Shown here piece after piece: positions 25,560 through 35,142 of a stretch of DNA of 64,000 nucleotides (position 1 is its first letter; each line of letters opens with the position of its first letter). Origin of the DNA: Bacilliculturomica massiliensis. GTDB taxonomy: Bacteria > Bacillota > Clostridia > Peptostreptococcales > Anaerovoracaceae. Under the pieces are notes generated by a model. The model worked only from the letters and a program-made list of their open reading frames with translations. It was not told the origin of the DNA and made no database searches. Made by a program: the position numbers and the translations under genes. The stretch spans positions 621,997-685,996 of the forward strand of contig NZ_LR027603.1 of NCBI RefSeq assembly GCF_900605495.1, given 5' to 3'.

Positions 25560-27005
25560 ATGAACATGAATATGAGTATGAGGAAAACAAAAATTATCTG
25601 CACGATCGGACCGGCCAGCGCCAACAGAAAAACGCTGAAGGAACTGATGCTGGCCGGCATGAACGTGGCGAGGCTGAATTTTTCGCACGGTTCCTATGAG
25701 GAGCATCTGGAAAAGATCGATCTGATCAAAGAGGTGCGCCAGGAACTGGGACTTCACGTAGCCATCATGCTGGACACGAAGGGACCGGAGATCCGCACAG
25801 GCACCTTTGAGCAGGAGGAAGTGGAACTTCAGGAGGGGCAGGAGTTCACGCTGACTTCCCGGGACGTGCAGGGTACGGACAGGATCTGCAGCGTCTCCTA
25901 CAAACATCTGGCGGAAGATGTGGAGAAGGGAAGCTGCATTCTGATCGACGACGGACTGATCGAACTCGAAGTGAAAAGCGTTGAGGGCGAAGATATCCAC
26001 TGTATCGTAAAGAATTCCGGCGTGGTGAAGGATCATAAGGGGATCAACGTGCCGGGTACAAAGGTGAATCTGCCTGCGATCACGGAGCGGGATAAAGCGG
26101 ACATACGCTTTGGGGTGGAAAATGGGATCGACGCCCTGGCAGCCTCCTTTGTGCGCAAGGCCTCCGACGTGGAGGCGATCCGCCAGGTGCTGGCGGAGTG
26201 CGGCGGCCGGGATGTGTTTGTCATTTCCAAGATCGAAAATAAAGAGGGTGTGGACAATGTGGTCGAGATCATCGCGGCCTCGGACGGCATCATGGTAGCC
26301 AGAGGTGATCTGGGAGTGGAGATCCCGGTGGAGGAGGTCCCCATCATTCAGAAGAAGATCATCCGCCGCTGCAACTTCGAGGGAAAGACGGTCATCACAG
26401 CTACGCAGATGCTGGACTCCATGATCCGCAATCCCAGACCCACCAGGGCGGAGGTTACGGACGTGGCCAACGCCATTCTGGACGGAACGGACGTCATCAT
26501 GCTGTCTGGGGAGACGGCTTCTGGAAAATATCCGGTGGAAGCGGTGGAGACCATGGTGAATATTGCGCTGACAGCGGAGAAGGCGATCCCCTACGATGAG
26601 ATCGTGAGAGACCGCAGCTACATGAGAGATTACAGCGTCACCAACGCCATTGGACATGCCACCTGCACCAGCGCTCACGGGCTGAAAGCTACGGCGATCC
26701 TCACGCCCACCAGCAGCGGTCATACGGCATTTGTGGTGGCGCAGTTCAAGCCTCAGGCGCCCATCATCGCGTTTACGGACAAGACCAGCGTGGCCAGAAG
26801 GCTGTGCCTGTGCTGGGGTACGTGGCCGCTGCTGATCGGGAAATCGGAGCATGAACGCCAGATCTTCGAGGACGCTATCGCTATGGCGAAAGGCCGGGGC
26901 CTGATCAAGGACGGGGATACCATCGTCATAACCGCCGGCGTACCGGTGCTGAAGGGCGGAAACACCAACATGATGCGCATCAATATCGTCGGTCAGGAGC
27001 TGTAA
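25560..27005 (+). CDS. pyk: Pyruvate kinase
   Basis: A 481-residue glycolytic enzyme making pyruvate and ATP from phosphoenolpyruvate and ADP. MRKTKIICTIGPAS, ARLNFSHG, MLDTKGPEIRTG, the active-site region ISKIENKEGVDN and GVEIPVEEVP, and TQMLDSMIRNPRPTRAEVTD are all intact. It lacks the extra C-terminal PEP-utiliser-like domain found in many Bacillota. Several ATGs (25560, 25566, 25572, 25578) are possible; the first after GAGAGGTTAGAGC is used. Confidence 0.97.
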   Translation: MNMNMSMRKTKIICTIGPASANRKTLKELMLAGMNVARLNFSHGSYEEHLEKIDLIKEVRQELGLHVAIMLDTKGPEIRTGTFEQEEVELQEGQEFTLTSRDVQGTDRICSVSYKHLAEDVEKGSCILIDDGLIELEVKSVEGEDIHCIVKNSGVVKDHKGINVPGTKVNLPAITERDKADIRFGVENGIDALAASFVRKASDVEAIRQVLAECGGRDVFVISKIENKEGVDNVVEIIAASDGIMVARGDLGVEIPVEEVPIIQKKIIRRCNFEGKTVITATQMLDSMIRNPRPTRAEVTDVANAILDGTDVIMLSGETASGKYPVEAVETMVNIALTAEKAIPYDEIVRDRSYMRDYSVTNAIGHATCTSAHGLKATAILTPTSSGHTAFVVAQFKPQAPIIAFTDKTSVARRLCLCWGTWPLLIGKSEHERQIFEDAIAMAKGRGLIKDGDTIVITAGVPVLKGGNTNMMRINIVGQEL

Positions 27006-27098
27006 GAGCGGAGGGGCTCCGATCCCTTTGGATCCTCAGCCGTTTGGCGGGTGCAGGGATCAGACAAAAAAGGGGAAAGATTTGAAGAGGAAGAGAAT

Positions 27099-28172
27099 AT
27101 GCTTTACAGAGAAAACGTGTTTACGTCTAAAATGGATCCGGAGGTGAGGGAGCGCTACAGTGTCTGCCGCAGGCTGCTGGATACTTCCATCGAGGACAGG
27201 CGGACGGCGGACATTTATCACTATACCTCGGCGGAAGGATTTCACAATATTATTTCCAACCGGCAGTTTTTTCTGACGGACGTGGCCTTCCTCAACGACA
27301 GCACGGAGATGGCCAACATCATCAATATCTTTCACGATGTGCTGGAGGATCTGACCGACGGGCAGAAGCTGCCGGCGGATTTCGCCCAGGTACTGGAGCC
27401 GCTGCTTGACGTGGATGATTTCGGATACCTGCTGTTTGGAAGCGAGGAACCGGATTTTCTGCGCCATTTTGTGCTGGCCTGTTCCTATGAAAAGGATTCT
27501 CTGAACCTGTGGAATTACTATACCGGCGGGCAGGAAAACGACGGAGGCTACAACATCGCCTTCGCCAAGGACGCGCTGATCGATTCCTTCACCCGGCTGA
27601 ATGCGGCGTGCTATGGGGAAGATATGATGCTGTCCCACGGCAGGATCATTTACGATGAACAGGAGAAGCGCCACATTATCGCCCAGTATCTGGTCGGGAT
27701 CTCCGCAGTGTGGTCGGCGGCCGGGACGGAGCAGAAGAAGCTGCTGCTGGCGGCGGCCAAGTCGACTATGGAATGGCTCAGTATTTTCTATAAACACGAG
27801 TGTTTTGAGGGAGAACAGGAATATCGGGTCGTGCTGTCCCTGCCCAATGAAAAGCTGCCCTCCTATCTGAAGAGCAGGTGCGGCGGAAAGGAACGGCTCT
27901 ATAAGATCCGTTTCACAAACAACATGTTCACGCCGTATGTCAAGCTGGATTTCTGTCCTGAGGATATCAAAGGCGTGTGCATGAGTCCTCTCTGTGAAAA
28001 GTATACTACGGAATACCGCATGAGAAGCGGACTGGACCGGGCGCTGGATCCTGCGGGACCGGCCGAGATGAGGGACGTTCTGCAGTACGGGGTTCACGAG
28101 TTTCTGCGGATCAACGGATATAAATTAAAGGCGTCGCAGATACAGCGGTCCGAGATCCCGCTGCGGTTCTGA
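27099..28172 (+). CDS. DUF2971 family protein
   Basis: A 357-residue soluble protein. The N-terminal IYHYTSAEGFHNIISNRQFF and DVAFLNDSTEM pattern is typical of DUF2971, followed by SYEKDSLNLWNYYTGG and a late HECFEGEQEYRVVL motif. The function of the family is unsettled; members are often found near defence or phage genes. Here it lies between pyruvate kinase and a phosphodiesterase. The ATG at 27099 after AGAGGAAGAGAAT is preferred to 27051. Confidence 0.85.
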   Translation: MLYRENVFTSKMDPEVRERYSVCRRLLDTSIEDRRTADIYHYTSAEGFHNIISNRQFFLTDVAFLNDSTEMANIINIFHDVLEDLTDGQKLPADFAQVLEPLLDVDDFGYLLFGSEEPDFLRHFVLACSYEKDSLNLWNYYTGGQENDGGYNIAFAKDALIDSFTRLNAACYGEDMMLSHGRIIYDEQEKRHIIAQYLVGISAVWSAAGTEQKKLLLAAAKSTMEWLSIFYKHECFEGEQEYRVVLSLPNEKLPSYLKSRCGGKERLYKIRFTNNMFTPYVKLDFCPEDIKGVCMSPLCEKYTTEYRMRSGLDRALDPAGPAEMRDVLQYGVHEFLRINGYKLKASQIQRSEIPLRF

Positions 28173-28242
28173 CCGAGACAGCCGGACCGGAAAGGCCGGC
28201 GGAGACCGGCGCATGTGTGAAAGAAAGTGAGGGAGGCGGCGA

Positions 28243-29025
28243 ATGCTTCTTCCGGGTTATGAGACGATCGCCCACAGAGGGCTGCACAATAAAAAGGAGG
28301 GGATTCCGGAGAATTCCCTCCCTGCTTTTCAGAGAGCGGTGGACGCAGGGGTGGCTATCGAACTGGACGTTCATCTGACAAAGGACGGGGAGATCGTGGT
28401 GTTTCACGATGACAGCCTGAAACGGATGACTGGATTTGACCGGATCGTGGAGGACTGTACTTGTCAGGAGCTGATCGCCCTGAAACTGGGCGGAACAGAA
28501 TACGGAATTCCTGTCATGAGCCGCGTTCTGCGTCTGGTGAACGGCAGGGTGCCGCTGCTGATCGAGCTGAAGGACAACACTTTTTCCGGCTGTCTGGCGG
28601 AAAGGCTCATGGCGCTGCTGTCGGATTACCGGGGAACGTACATGCTGCAGAGCTTCAACCCATACGTGCTGTACTGGCTGAAAAAGCACGCGCCGCGGGT
28701 GAAACGCGGCCAGCTCTCACAGAGAAGTTTTGCCAGAGAAAGAGCAGGATCTGAGGGGGCGGCCGGCCGGCTTTTGGCTGGCCCCAGACAGCTGGCCAGG
28801 AAAAAGATCCTGGGCGGCATGTTGTTCAACGGGCTGACTAAGCCGGACTTTATCGCGTACAATATCCACGATCTCAAGCCGGAGGCGGCGAAGAAATGGA
28901 GAAAAGACGGCCGGGGGCTGCTGGCCTGGACAGTCCGCACGGAGGGGGATCTGCGCAAGGCCAGATGGCTCTGCGGCGGCGTGATCTTTGAGCGCATGGA
29001 TCTGTCCGCCGTGAAAGAGAAATAG
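28243..29025 (+). CDS. Glycerophosphodiester phosphodiesterase
   Basis: A 260-residue GDPD-fold enzyme that releases glycerol-3-phosphate from phospholipid headgroup diesters. Catalytic and metal residues are in IAHRGLHNKKEGIPENSLPA (His-Arg and Glu-Asn), IELDVHLTKDGEIVVFHDD (Glu-x-Asp and His) and LLIELKD. There is no signal peptide, so it is cytosolic. GAGGGAGGCGGCG precedes the ATG. A terminator follows. Confidence 0.94.
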   Translation: MLLPGYETIAHRGLHNKKEGIPENSLPAFQRAVDAGVAIELDVHLTKDGEIVVFHDDSLKRMTGFDRIVEDCTCQELIALKLGGTEYGIPVMSRVLRLVNGRVPLLIELKDNTFSGCLAERLMALLSDYRGTYMLQSFNPYVLYWLKKHAPRVKRGQLSQRSFARERAGSEGAAGRLLAGPRQLARKKILGGMLFNGLTKPDFIAYNIHDLKPEAAKKWRKDGRGLLAWTVRTEGDLRKARWLCGGVIFERMDLSAVKEK

Positions 29026-29034
29026 TCCGGCAGG

Positions 29035-29061
29035 GGACTCGCAGGGGCGGGTCCTTTTTTT
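29035..29061 (+). terminator. Terminator after the phosphodiesterase
   Basis: GGACTCGC (29035-29042) and GCGGGTCC (29047-29054) pair with one wobble around AGGG, followed by seven T. It separates the gene from the convergent LysE gene. Confidence 0.9.
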
Positions 29062-29079
29062 GCGGCGTTTTTGAAACGG

Positions 29080-29667
29080 TTACATGAGAAAGAGCTGTAC
29101 TGCGCTCTCCAGCAGGATCAGGGCCATGACGAAGTTGAACGCGCGGTAATACCGATTGATGCAGCGCTGAAAGATGCTGCCCGCCAGCGCCCAGGCCAGC
29201 ATGCCCGACGCGCCTACCGCAGTGTTGAACAGCGCGGCCAGAAGAAGGACCGGCAGGGAGGACTGCACAGGCATCACATAGCCGGTATAGATCGTGATCG
29301 CGTACAGTATGATTTTTACATTGACAAACTGCAGAAAAAATCCTTTGAAAAAAGAGGCGGAGACCTGAGCGCCGTCCTCGGCGGGCTTGCTTCGGGCGAT
29401 GTGAACGGCCAGCCAAACGATATACAGAGCGCCGATGTATTTCATGACGCCGACAAATCCGTCCAGATAACGGCTGATCTGAAAACAGCCCAGCGCGCAG
29501 ATCGTCATAACGCAGAAAAAACCGGCGAACATGCCGGCCAGCACAGGGCCGCTGCTTTTCCAACCCCGGCTGCTGCCTGTGTTCAGAGCCAGAATGTTGT
29601 TGGGGCCGGGGGTGTAAGCCGTAACGATGGCGTAGGGCAGATAGCTGAGAAAAATACGAAATATCAC
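29080..29667 (-). CDS. LysE/RhtB family amino-acid exporter
   Basis: A 195-residue protein with about six membrane helices. The N-terminal YTPGPNNILALNTGSSRGWK is the hallmark of LysE/RhtB exporters, which expel amino acids. Start is GTG at 29667 with AAAGGAGAG upstream. It is divergent from a LysR-type regulator with two palindromic boxes between them, the classical LysE-LysG arrangement. Confidence 0.93.
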   Translation of the reverse strand: MIFRIFLSYLPYAIVTAYTPGPNNILALNTGSSRGWKSSGPVLAGMFAGFFCVMTICALGCFQISRYLDGFVGVMKYIGALYIVWLAVHIARSKPAEDGAQVSASFFKGFFLQFVNVKIILYAITIYTGYVMPVQSSLPVLLLAALFNTAVGASGMLAWALAGSIFQRCINRYYRAFNFVMALILLESAVQLFLM

Positions 29668-29711
29668 TTGTGATCACTCTCCTTTACCGATATACTATCA
29701 TAAATGGATCC

Positions 29712-29757
29712 TTTGATAAAATCAAAATATTTAATGACAACATTCGATAAAATTGAA
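29712..29757. promoter_or_regulatory. Two LysR-type operator boxes
   Basis: TTTGATAAAATCAAA (29712-29726) and TTCGATAAAATTGAA (29743-29757) are near-identical palindromes, each containing the T-N11-A core of LysR regulators. They are 31 bp apart, three helical turns, so a tetramer could bind both on one face of the DNA. Confidence 0.75.
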
Positions 29758-29780
29758 GTAATGAGAGGGAGGGGAAAGAG

Positions 29781-30704
29781 ATGGAACTGAAATATCTTCA
29801 TACCTTTAAGACGATCGTAGAAGAAGGCGGTTTTACAAAGGCGGCTGTGCGGCTCTGCTACACTCAGTCCACGATCACTTTTCAGATGCAGCAGCTCGAA
29901 CGGGAGCTGTCGGTCCGTCTCTTTGAGAAGATCGGCAGAAAGATGGCGCTGACGAAAGCGGGGGAGAATCTGATCCCCTATGTGAACGAGGTGCTGCTGT
30001 CAGTGGAAAAGATGAAAAGCGTCGGCGTGGGACTTTCCGAATGGAAGGAGGAGGTAAAGATCGGAGTTGCGGAGACGCAGCTTTGCTACAATCTGCCCTC
30101 TGTTCTGAAGCGCTTCCGAAGTCAGGCGCCCAATACGCGGCTGGTGATCCGCTCCATGAATTGCTACGCCATCCGCGACGCGCTTATCGAAGGGAGCATC
30201 GATCTGGGTATCTTTTATCAGGAAGTGGGAGGCTGCAGACCGGCCCTGAGCCTTCACCGGATCGGGGAGTACCCTATGTCGCTGGTGATCTCCCCGGGGT
30301 TCAGGGCGGATTTTTCGGAGCCTCCGCAGCTTGCGGATCTGGTCGCGGCGGACCGCCGGCTGAGAGCGCCCTTTATCATCAATGAAGCGGACTGCATATT
30401 CCGGCAGATATTTGAACGTCACATGAAGGAAAAAGATATTGTGATGGACCGTATAACTGAACTCTGGAGCATCCCAACCATAAAAAATCTGGTGATGAGC
30501 GACATGGGTTTTTCCTACCTGCCCACCTTCACCGTAGAGGAAGAATTGAGGGACGGAAGGCTCCGCGCCGTGGCCACGGAGCTGGACGGCCGGACCATAA
30601 CGGCAGTCTGCGGTCATCACAAGAATAAGTGGATCAGCCCGCCCATAGAGCTGCTCATCGAGCTGGTGTCAGGGACGCTGCCGGATGAACGGACAGCCGT
30701 CTGA
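29781..30704 (+). CDS. LysR family transcriptional regulator
   Basis: A 307-residue regulator: winged helix at the N-terminus (MELKYLHTFKTIVEEGGFTK, CYTQSTITFQMQQLERELSV) and a two-lobed effector domain (about 90-300). It is divergent from the LysE gene and follows the two boxes, so it should control that exporter and itself. GAGAGGGAGGGGAAAGAG precedes the ATG. The effector is likely an amino acid, by context. Confidence 0.95.
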   Translation: MELKYLHTFKTIVEEGGFTKAAVRLCYTQSTITFQMQQLERELSVRLFEKIGRKMALTKAGENLIPYVNEVLLSVEKMKSVGVGLSEWKEEVKIGVAETQLCYNLPSVLKRFRSQAPNTRLVIRSMNCYAIRDALIEGSIDLGIFYQEVGGCRPALSLHRIGEYPMSLVISPGFRADFSEPPQLADLVAADRRLRAPFIINEADCIFRQIFERHMKEKDIVMDRITELWSIPTIKNLVMSDMGFSYLPTFTVEEELRDGRLRAVATELDGRTITAVCGHHKNKWISPPIELLIELVSGTLPDERTAV

Positions 30705-30734
30705 CGCCCTGTGCCGCCGGTGCTCTTTCTGTTT

Positions 30735-31940
30735 TTATCTGACCCAGACCTCTTTCAGAAGACGCAGGGCGTTGCCGCCGGCGACTTTGCGGATATCCTC
30801 GTCGCTGTAGCCGGCCTTGACCAGATATCGGAGGATGTTCTTGCCGGCCTCAGTGGGGTTTTCCATGCCCCTGACGTATTCGACGCGCTCAAAGCCTTCG
30901 CCCTGAATGGCCTTGATAGAGAGTTTGCGTGCGTAAGCGTTGTGCAGGCCCACGTGATCGCCGTACAGGGTGTCGGGTCCGAAGGAGACATGGTCGATAC
31001 CCACCAGATCCTTTACATATTCAAAGTGTTCCATAACGGAGTCCACGCAGTGAAGGGGATGAGCCTGGGTCAGGGTGGTATGGGGCGCGGCTTCGATGCC
31101 GATAAGTCCGCCCTTGGCCGCGCAGGCTTTCAGGATGTCATCGTCTACCAGGCGCTTGCTGTTCCACAGGCCTTTGGCGCCCACGTGGCTGAGCACGATG
31201 GGTTTTTTGCTGTACTGGATGGTATCCATGGTGGTCTTATCGCCGGAGTGAGAGCAGTCGATGAGCATGCCCAGCCGGTTCATGCGTTCCACGCATTTCT
31301 TTCCGAACAGCGTCAGTCCGCCGTCGTTTTCTTCTTTCATGCCGGAGCCAAGTCCGTTGGTCTCGCTGTAGGTGATCCCCATAGAGCGGACGCCGAAGCC
31401 GTAGAGAATATCCAGGCGGTCCACTTCGTTTTCGATGGGGGAAGCGCCCTCCAGAACGAAGACGACGGCGATCCTGCCCTCGCGGTGAGCGCGGTAAATA
31501 TCCTCTATGGTCTCGCATTTGATGGCGAAATCCTGATGGGCAAGGTCGCAGGAACGCATGCCGATGTCGTGGAGAACTTCGTCCCATTTCCAGCCGCCCC
31601 TGGACATGATGTTGCAGGTGCCGTCCATCATGTTGTCGAAGACCACGTCAAAATAGCCTTTGGACAGTGCTTCGTAGGCGCAGCGCTGCCTGCCCTCACG
31701 GTTATATTCAAAGACGTCCGCCTGCAGGTTTTCGGGGAAGAGCACGGGATGCTCGTGAAGAGAGATGCAGATAGTTTCCCTGGCCAGAGTGAGGACTCTG
31801 GATTCCTGTTCTTCGCTGAGAGGGATCAGATACTCCGGCACGCGCTTTTCGCCTGCGCACAGTTCCATATCGGAAAGATCGGTCCCCTTTTCTAAATAAT
31901 CATAGGCCTTGTAGCCCTTGTATGCTGTTTTTATTCCCAT
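30735..31940 (-). CDS. M19 family (renal-type) dipeptidase
   Basis: A 401-residue zinc dipeptidase of the amidohydrolase fold. Metal-ligand regions are visible: SLHEHP (in place of the usual DGHND), FVLEGASPIE (bridging Glu), DCSHSG and LSHVGAKG (His), and HVSFGPD near the end. The family cleaves dipeptides including those with a C-terminal D-residue. AAAGGAGAACGGTT precedes the ATG. It is the last gene of the DUF5058 operon. Confidence 0.9.
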   Translation of the reverse strand: MGIKTAYKGYKAYDYLEKGTDLSDMELCAGEKRVPEYLIPLSEEQESRVLTLARETICISLHEHPVLFPENLQADVFEYNREGRQRCAYEALSKGYFDVVFDNMMDGTCNIMSRGGWKWDEVLHDIGMRSCDLAHQDFAIKCETIEDIYRAHREGRIAVVFVLEGASPIENEVDRLDILYGFGVRSMGITYSETNGLGSGMKEENDGGLTLFGKKCVERMNRLGMLIDCSHSGDKTTMDTIQYSKKPIVLSHVGAKGLWNSKRLVDDDILKACAAKGGLIGIEAAPHTTLTQAHPLHCVDSVMEHFEYVKDLVGIDHVSFGPDTLYGDHVGLHNAYARKLSIKAIQGEGFERVEYVRGMENPTEAGKNILRYLVKAGYSDEDIRKVAGGNALRLLKEVWVR

Positions 31941-32011
31941 AACCGTTCTCCTTTATTTCTGGCCGTCCCTGTGTGCAGGGGCGGCGTTGTTTTCTGTTTG
32001 GCTGCCGCAGT

Positions 32012-33631
32012 TCAATCTCCGCGGCGCACGATCTGTCCTGCTCTGGTTTTCAGAACCCGTCCCTGATCCAGCGTGACTTTGCCGTTGACCAGCACATATT
32101 CTACGCCGGCAGCCGTCTCGGAAGCGTTGCTGTAGTCGATCTCAAAGGGCGAGGGATAGGAATAGCGGTCCAGATCGATCACGCTGATATCCGCCTTCAT
32201 GCCCGGGGCCAGCCGCCCTCTGTCGGCGATGGCGAACTGCTCCGCCGCCAGGGTGGTATTTCTGCGGACGATCTCCTCCACGGAAATGCCCTTTTTTCGG
32301 TACATCTCCATGAAAATGGGGAAAGAACCGCGGCGCTGAAGCTCGTACCAGGACATGGGGTCCCAGGGTTCCGCGAAGATCCGATCGGAGCCCGCCATCA
32401 CGTAAGGATTCTCCAGGATATTCCGGGGATGAGGCGTCAGCGGATAGTCCGCCCGCACAGGTCCGCCAAGCCAGAATGTGTACTGGCGCTCATCTCCGAT
32501 GAGATCCAGCAGTACGTCGAAGGCGTCGCCGCCCCGCCCCATATGGTCTGCGATTTCCTGAACGCTCTTATTTTCGAAGGCAGGGATACCGGTGTTGATG
32601 AGACGCATGGCGGTCATATCCGTTCCCAGAATGTACGCCTCTTTGCGGACTACCCGACGGCCCTCCGGGTCGGACAGCGCCTTTTTTACCCCTTCCACAC
32701 CCATGTCGAACAGGGTGGCGGACACGGCCATGATGAACTGGATCAGCCGGTCCTTGCGCATGCAGTGGCCTGCGCTGCGGGGGACTACGTCGGCGGCGAT
32801 CTGAATGCCTTCTCTGCGGGCGTTCAGAATGGCGTCGTAGGATTCCGGGGAGGTAGGAGTCAGGTGAGATACCTGGACCCGCGCGCCGGAACGGCGCCCG
32901 ATCTGGATGGCTTCCTCGGTGGAGGGGAGAATGCCTATATAATACCGGCCGTGGGTGGCGTAGGTACCGTTGTATTTCTTTACGATGCGGCAGCAGTCCA
33001 CGATCTCGTCCGTGTCGGCAAACCGGCTGGGGATATAGGCCAGACCGGTGGACAGCCCCAGGGCGCCCTGAGAAAGTCCCTCTTCGATGAAGCGATGGAT
33101 CTGACTGTTTTCCTCAGGAGTAGGCTTTCTGTCCTTGGAGCCGCCCATCACGGTCCATCGGATGGTGCCGTGGCCCAGCAGAAAGCCCATGTTTATGTTG
33201 ACGCCTTTCTCCTCTAAAATGCCGCAGAAGCCGGCAAAGTCGTTCCAGGAAGGCTGGAAGGCGTTGAATTTCTCCACGCCCTCAGCTGTCATGAGACCGT
33301 TTTTATAGTAATACTGGTAGACGTTCCGGGAGGAAAGAGGCGTGATGGAGTGGCTGCAGTTGCCGTTGATGGTGGTAGTAACGCCCATTTTAAGGTAGAC
33401 CTCAAAGTCGCCGTCCCACAGCGCCACGGTCTCTTCGTGGGTGTGAGGGTCGATAAAGCCGGGGCAGACCAGATGACCCGCTGCATCGATGATCCTGTCT
33501 GCGCAGGCGTCGCCGCAGTCGCCGATGAAGGCGATGGAATCTCCTTTTACCGCAACGTCGGCATGGCGGCCGGGCCTGCCCGTGCCATCCACCACAAAGC
33601 CGTTTTTTATGATAATATCGTAATCGGACAT
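32012..33631 (-). CDS. N-acyl-D-amino-acid deacylase-like amidohydrolase
   Basis: A 539-residue D-aminoacylase/dihydroorotase-type metal hydrolase. The first metal motif is PGFIDPHTHEE, followed by MGVTTTINGNCSHSITPL, the VSHLTPTSPESYDAIL region, and the C-terminal GRLAPGMKADISVIDL cap typical of the family. It would remove an acyl group from an N-acyl-D-amino acid or similar compound in the cytosol. AAAGGAGAATTACC precedes the ATG. It sits between a transporter-like pair and a dipeptidase. Confidence 0.9.
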   Translation of the reverse strand: MSDYDIIIKNGFVVDGTGRPGRHADVAVKGDSIAFIGDCGDACADRIIDAAGHLVCPGFIDPHTHEETVALWDGDFEVYLKMGVTTTINGNCSHSITPLSSRNVYQYYYKNGLMTAEGVEKFNAFQPSWNDFAGFCGILEEKGVNINMGFLLGHGTIRWTVMGGSKDRKPTPEENSQIHRFIEEGLSQGALGLSTGLAYIPSRFADTDEIVDCCRIVKKYNGTYATHGRYYIGILPSTEEAIQIGRRSGARVQVSHLTPTSPESYDAILNARREGIQIAADVVPRSAGHCMRKDRLIQFIMAVSATLFDMGVEGVKKALSDPEGRRVVRKEAYILGTDMTAMRLINTGIPAFENKSVQEIADHMGRGGDAFDVLLDLIGDERQYTFWLGGPVRADYPLTPHPRNILENPYVMAGSDRIFAEPWDPMSWYELQRRGSFPIFMEMYRKKGISVEEIVRRNTTLAAEQFAIADRGRLAPGMKADISVIDLDRYSYPSPFEIDYSNASETAAGVEYVLVNGKVTLDQGRVLKTRAGQIVRRGD

Positions 33632-33654
33632 GGTAATTCTCCTTTCGGTGGGGA

Positions 33655-34353
33655 TCAGGCCTTCAGCATGCCTTTGTCAAAGAGCAGTTTGGAAACGCCG
33701 ATGGTCCCGAACACAGCCACGATGATGATGACGTAAGTGGGCTGTCCGGGGAAGATCGCCAGAAATCCATTCTTTGAAAGCCAGGTCATGGCCAGAGCCA
33801 GGACGATGGCGGTGGCTCCGATCTTGGGCTGAGCCACCGCAAACTGGGCGAGCATGGCCCCAAACAGCGCGGGAAGGATCAGCGACAGTGCGGAGACCAC
33901 CTGGGCGGGCAGCTGACTCAGCACTGAAGTGCCCAGGATAACGCCCAGGGACAGCAGGGCTACATTGACAAAGATGGAAACGGCGATGCCGATAGTGGAG
34001 ATGATCGTTCCCTGTTCCGTACCCTGGACCACGCCGGCGGAATCCTGGGCTGCGGCGGAGCAGGGCAGCCTGAGACTGGACCCGTTTCCGGCCAGGAAAG
34101 ACATGTAAGTGCCGGGTATGCCGAGTACAGGAAAATAGGAGATGGGTTCCACGAACCAGAAAATGCAGCTGCCGCTGACCTGAGCGAGAGAACCGGTAAC
34201 GATAGCCGTCAGTCCCGGATTGAAGCCGAAGCCGAAAGTCAGGATCAGTGCGGGCAGGAAACACAGAGCCACGCCTAGAAGATTGGTGATGCGGCCCCAG
34301 CGCACGATATAGGGGATATAATCCGTTTCATAGCGGTTTTGATTGTTTTCCAT
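33655..34353 (-). CDS. Unknown membrane partner of DUF5058 protein
   Basis: A 232-residue polytopic protein (about five to six membrane segments) that I do not recognise. A notable conserved-looking stretch is GIPGTYMSFLAGNGSSLRLP with CSAAAQDSAGVVQGTEQGTI, polar residues inside a membrane context as expected of a substrate pathway. It has a strong ribosome binding site (GGGAGGCGAAAGCA) and lies 15 bp after the DUF5058 gene. It probably forms a transporter with it; this is inference. Confidence 0.8.
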   Translation of the reverse strand: MENNQNRYETDYIPYIVRWGRITNLLGVALCFLPALILTFGFGFNPGLTAIVTGSLAQVSGSCIFWFVEPISYFPVLGIPGTYMSFLAGNGSSLRLPCSAAAQDSAGVVQGTEQGTIISTIGIAVSIFVNVALLSLGVILGTSVLSQLPAQVVSALSLILPALFGAMLAQFAVAQPKIGATAIVLALAMTWLSKNGFLAIFPGQPTYVIIIVAVFGTIGVSKLLFDKGMLKA

Positions 34354-34368
34354 TGCTTTCGCCTCCCT

Positions 34369-35064
34369 TTATATCAATACGGCGATGAGCATGCCGCCGA
34401 ACATGGCGATGCACATGGCCCATTCCTTCAGCCATTGTTTCTGAAGTTTTCGATTGACGATAACGATCAGAGCCATGATGGCAAAACCGGCGATGCAGCT
34501 CTTAGTCCCCTGGTCGAAGCGCATAATGCGGTCGGAGGCCAGATAGGCGAAAGCGCCCAGCACGGCCGCGATGGAGAGGAACGGCATGAACGCTTTTCGT
34601 CCTCCTGCCAGCACATTGCGGAACTTATCCATTTTATGCGTACACAGGCCGGTGAAAAGTACCCAGCCGAAGGAGCCCAGAGCCATGACCCACACGCCGT
34701 TGGTAAAGGCCACGGCGTTCATGTCCGGGCCGTCCAGAGATACGCCCATGGCCTGAGCGCCGAACTCCGCGCTCATGAGCTCAAACTGAACGGAGCCGAT
34801 GTAGGAGAGACGCATCCAGGCGATAGGCCCGCCCATGGTGACCAGCAGGGAGATCATGCCCCCAAGGATCACCAGGGAAGGACCGATGGCTGAGATGGTG
34901 CTGGCCTTCACTGCGTGCTTGAACTGCTGGTCTGTGATCCCCAGCTCTCTGCCTGCGATGATCGATCTTCTGACGAAGAGCAGCGACTGCACCAGGACCA
35001 GACCCACTCCCAGACCACAGACCAGCCACATGACCGGACCGTTGGCAATTTTTAAATAGTCCAT
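34369..35064 (-). CDS. DUF5058 family membrane protein
   Basis: A 231-residue membrane protein. VQSLLFVRRSIIAGRELGIT, AVKASTISAIGPSLVILGGM and WMRLSYIGSVQFELMSAEFG match what I recall of DUF5058, a transporter-like family without an assigned substrate. The open frame reaches 35121, but the ATG at 35064 follows AGGAGGTTTCTCT and is the start. It is the first gene of a four-gene operon with a sigma-54 promoter 60 bp upstream. Confidence 0.85.
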   Translation of the reverse strand: MDYLKIANGPVMWLVCGLGVGLVLVQSLLFVRRSIIAGRELGITDQQFKHAVKASTISAIGPSLVILGGMISLLVTMGGPIAWMRLSYIGSVQFELMSAEFGAQAMGVSLDGPDMNAVAFTNGVWVMALGSFGWVLFTGLCTHKMDKFRNVLAGGRKAFMPFLSIAAVLGAFAYLASDRIMRFDQGTKSCIAGFAIMALIVIVNRKLQKQWLKEWAMCIAMFGGMLIAVLI

Positions 35065-35126
35065 AGAGAAACCTCCTGTGTGATAGGACCGCCGGAAGGC
35101 GGCCGTGAATGATGACTCCATTTAAG

Positions 35127-35142
35127 AGCAAGATCTGTTCCA
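35127..35142 (-). promoter_or_regulatory. Sigma-54 (-24/-12) promoter of the DUF5058 operon
   Basis: Reverse strand 35142-35127 reads TGGAACAGATCTTGCT. The consensus is TGGCACG, four bases, then TTGCA/T; the invariant GG and GC have exact spacing and only two of the conserved bases differ. It lies 63 bp before the DUF5058 start and faces a divergent sigma-54 activator. Confidence 0.82.

Noticed and set aside
30711-31895. Forward open frame of 394 codons
   Set aside because: It is the antisense of the M19 dipeptidase, whose motifs and ribosome binding site are clear. The forward product shows no family pattern.
31973-33217. Forward open frame of 414 codons
   Set aside because: Antisense of the D-aminoacylase-like gene; no start signal and shadow composition.
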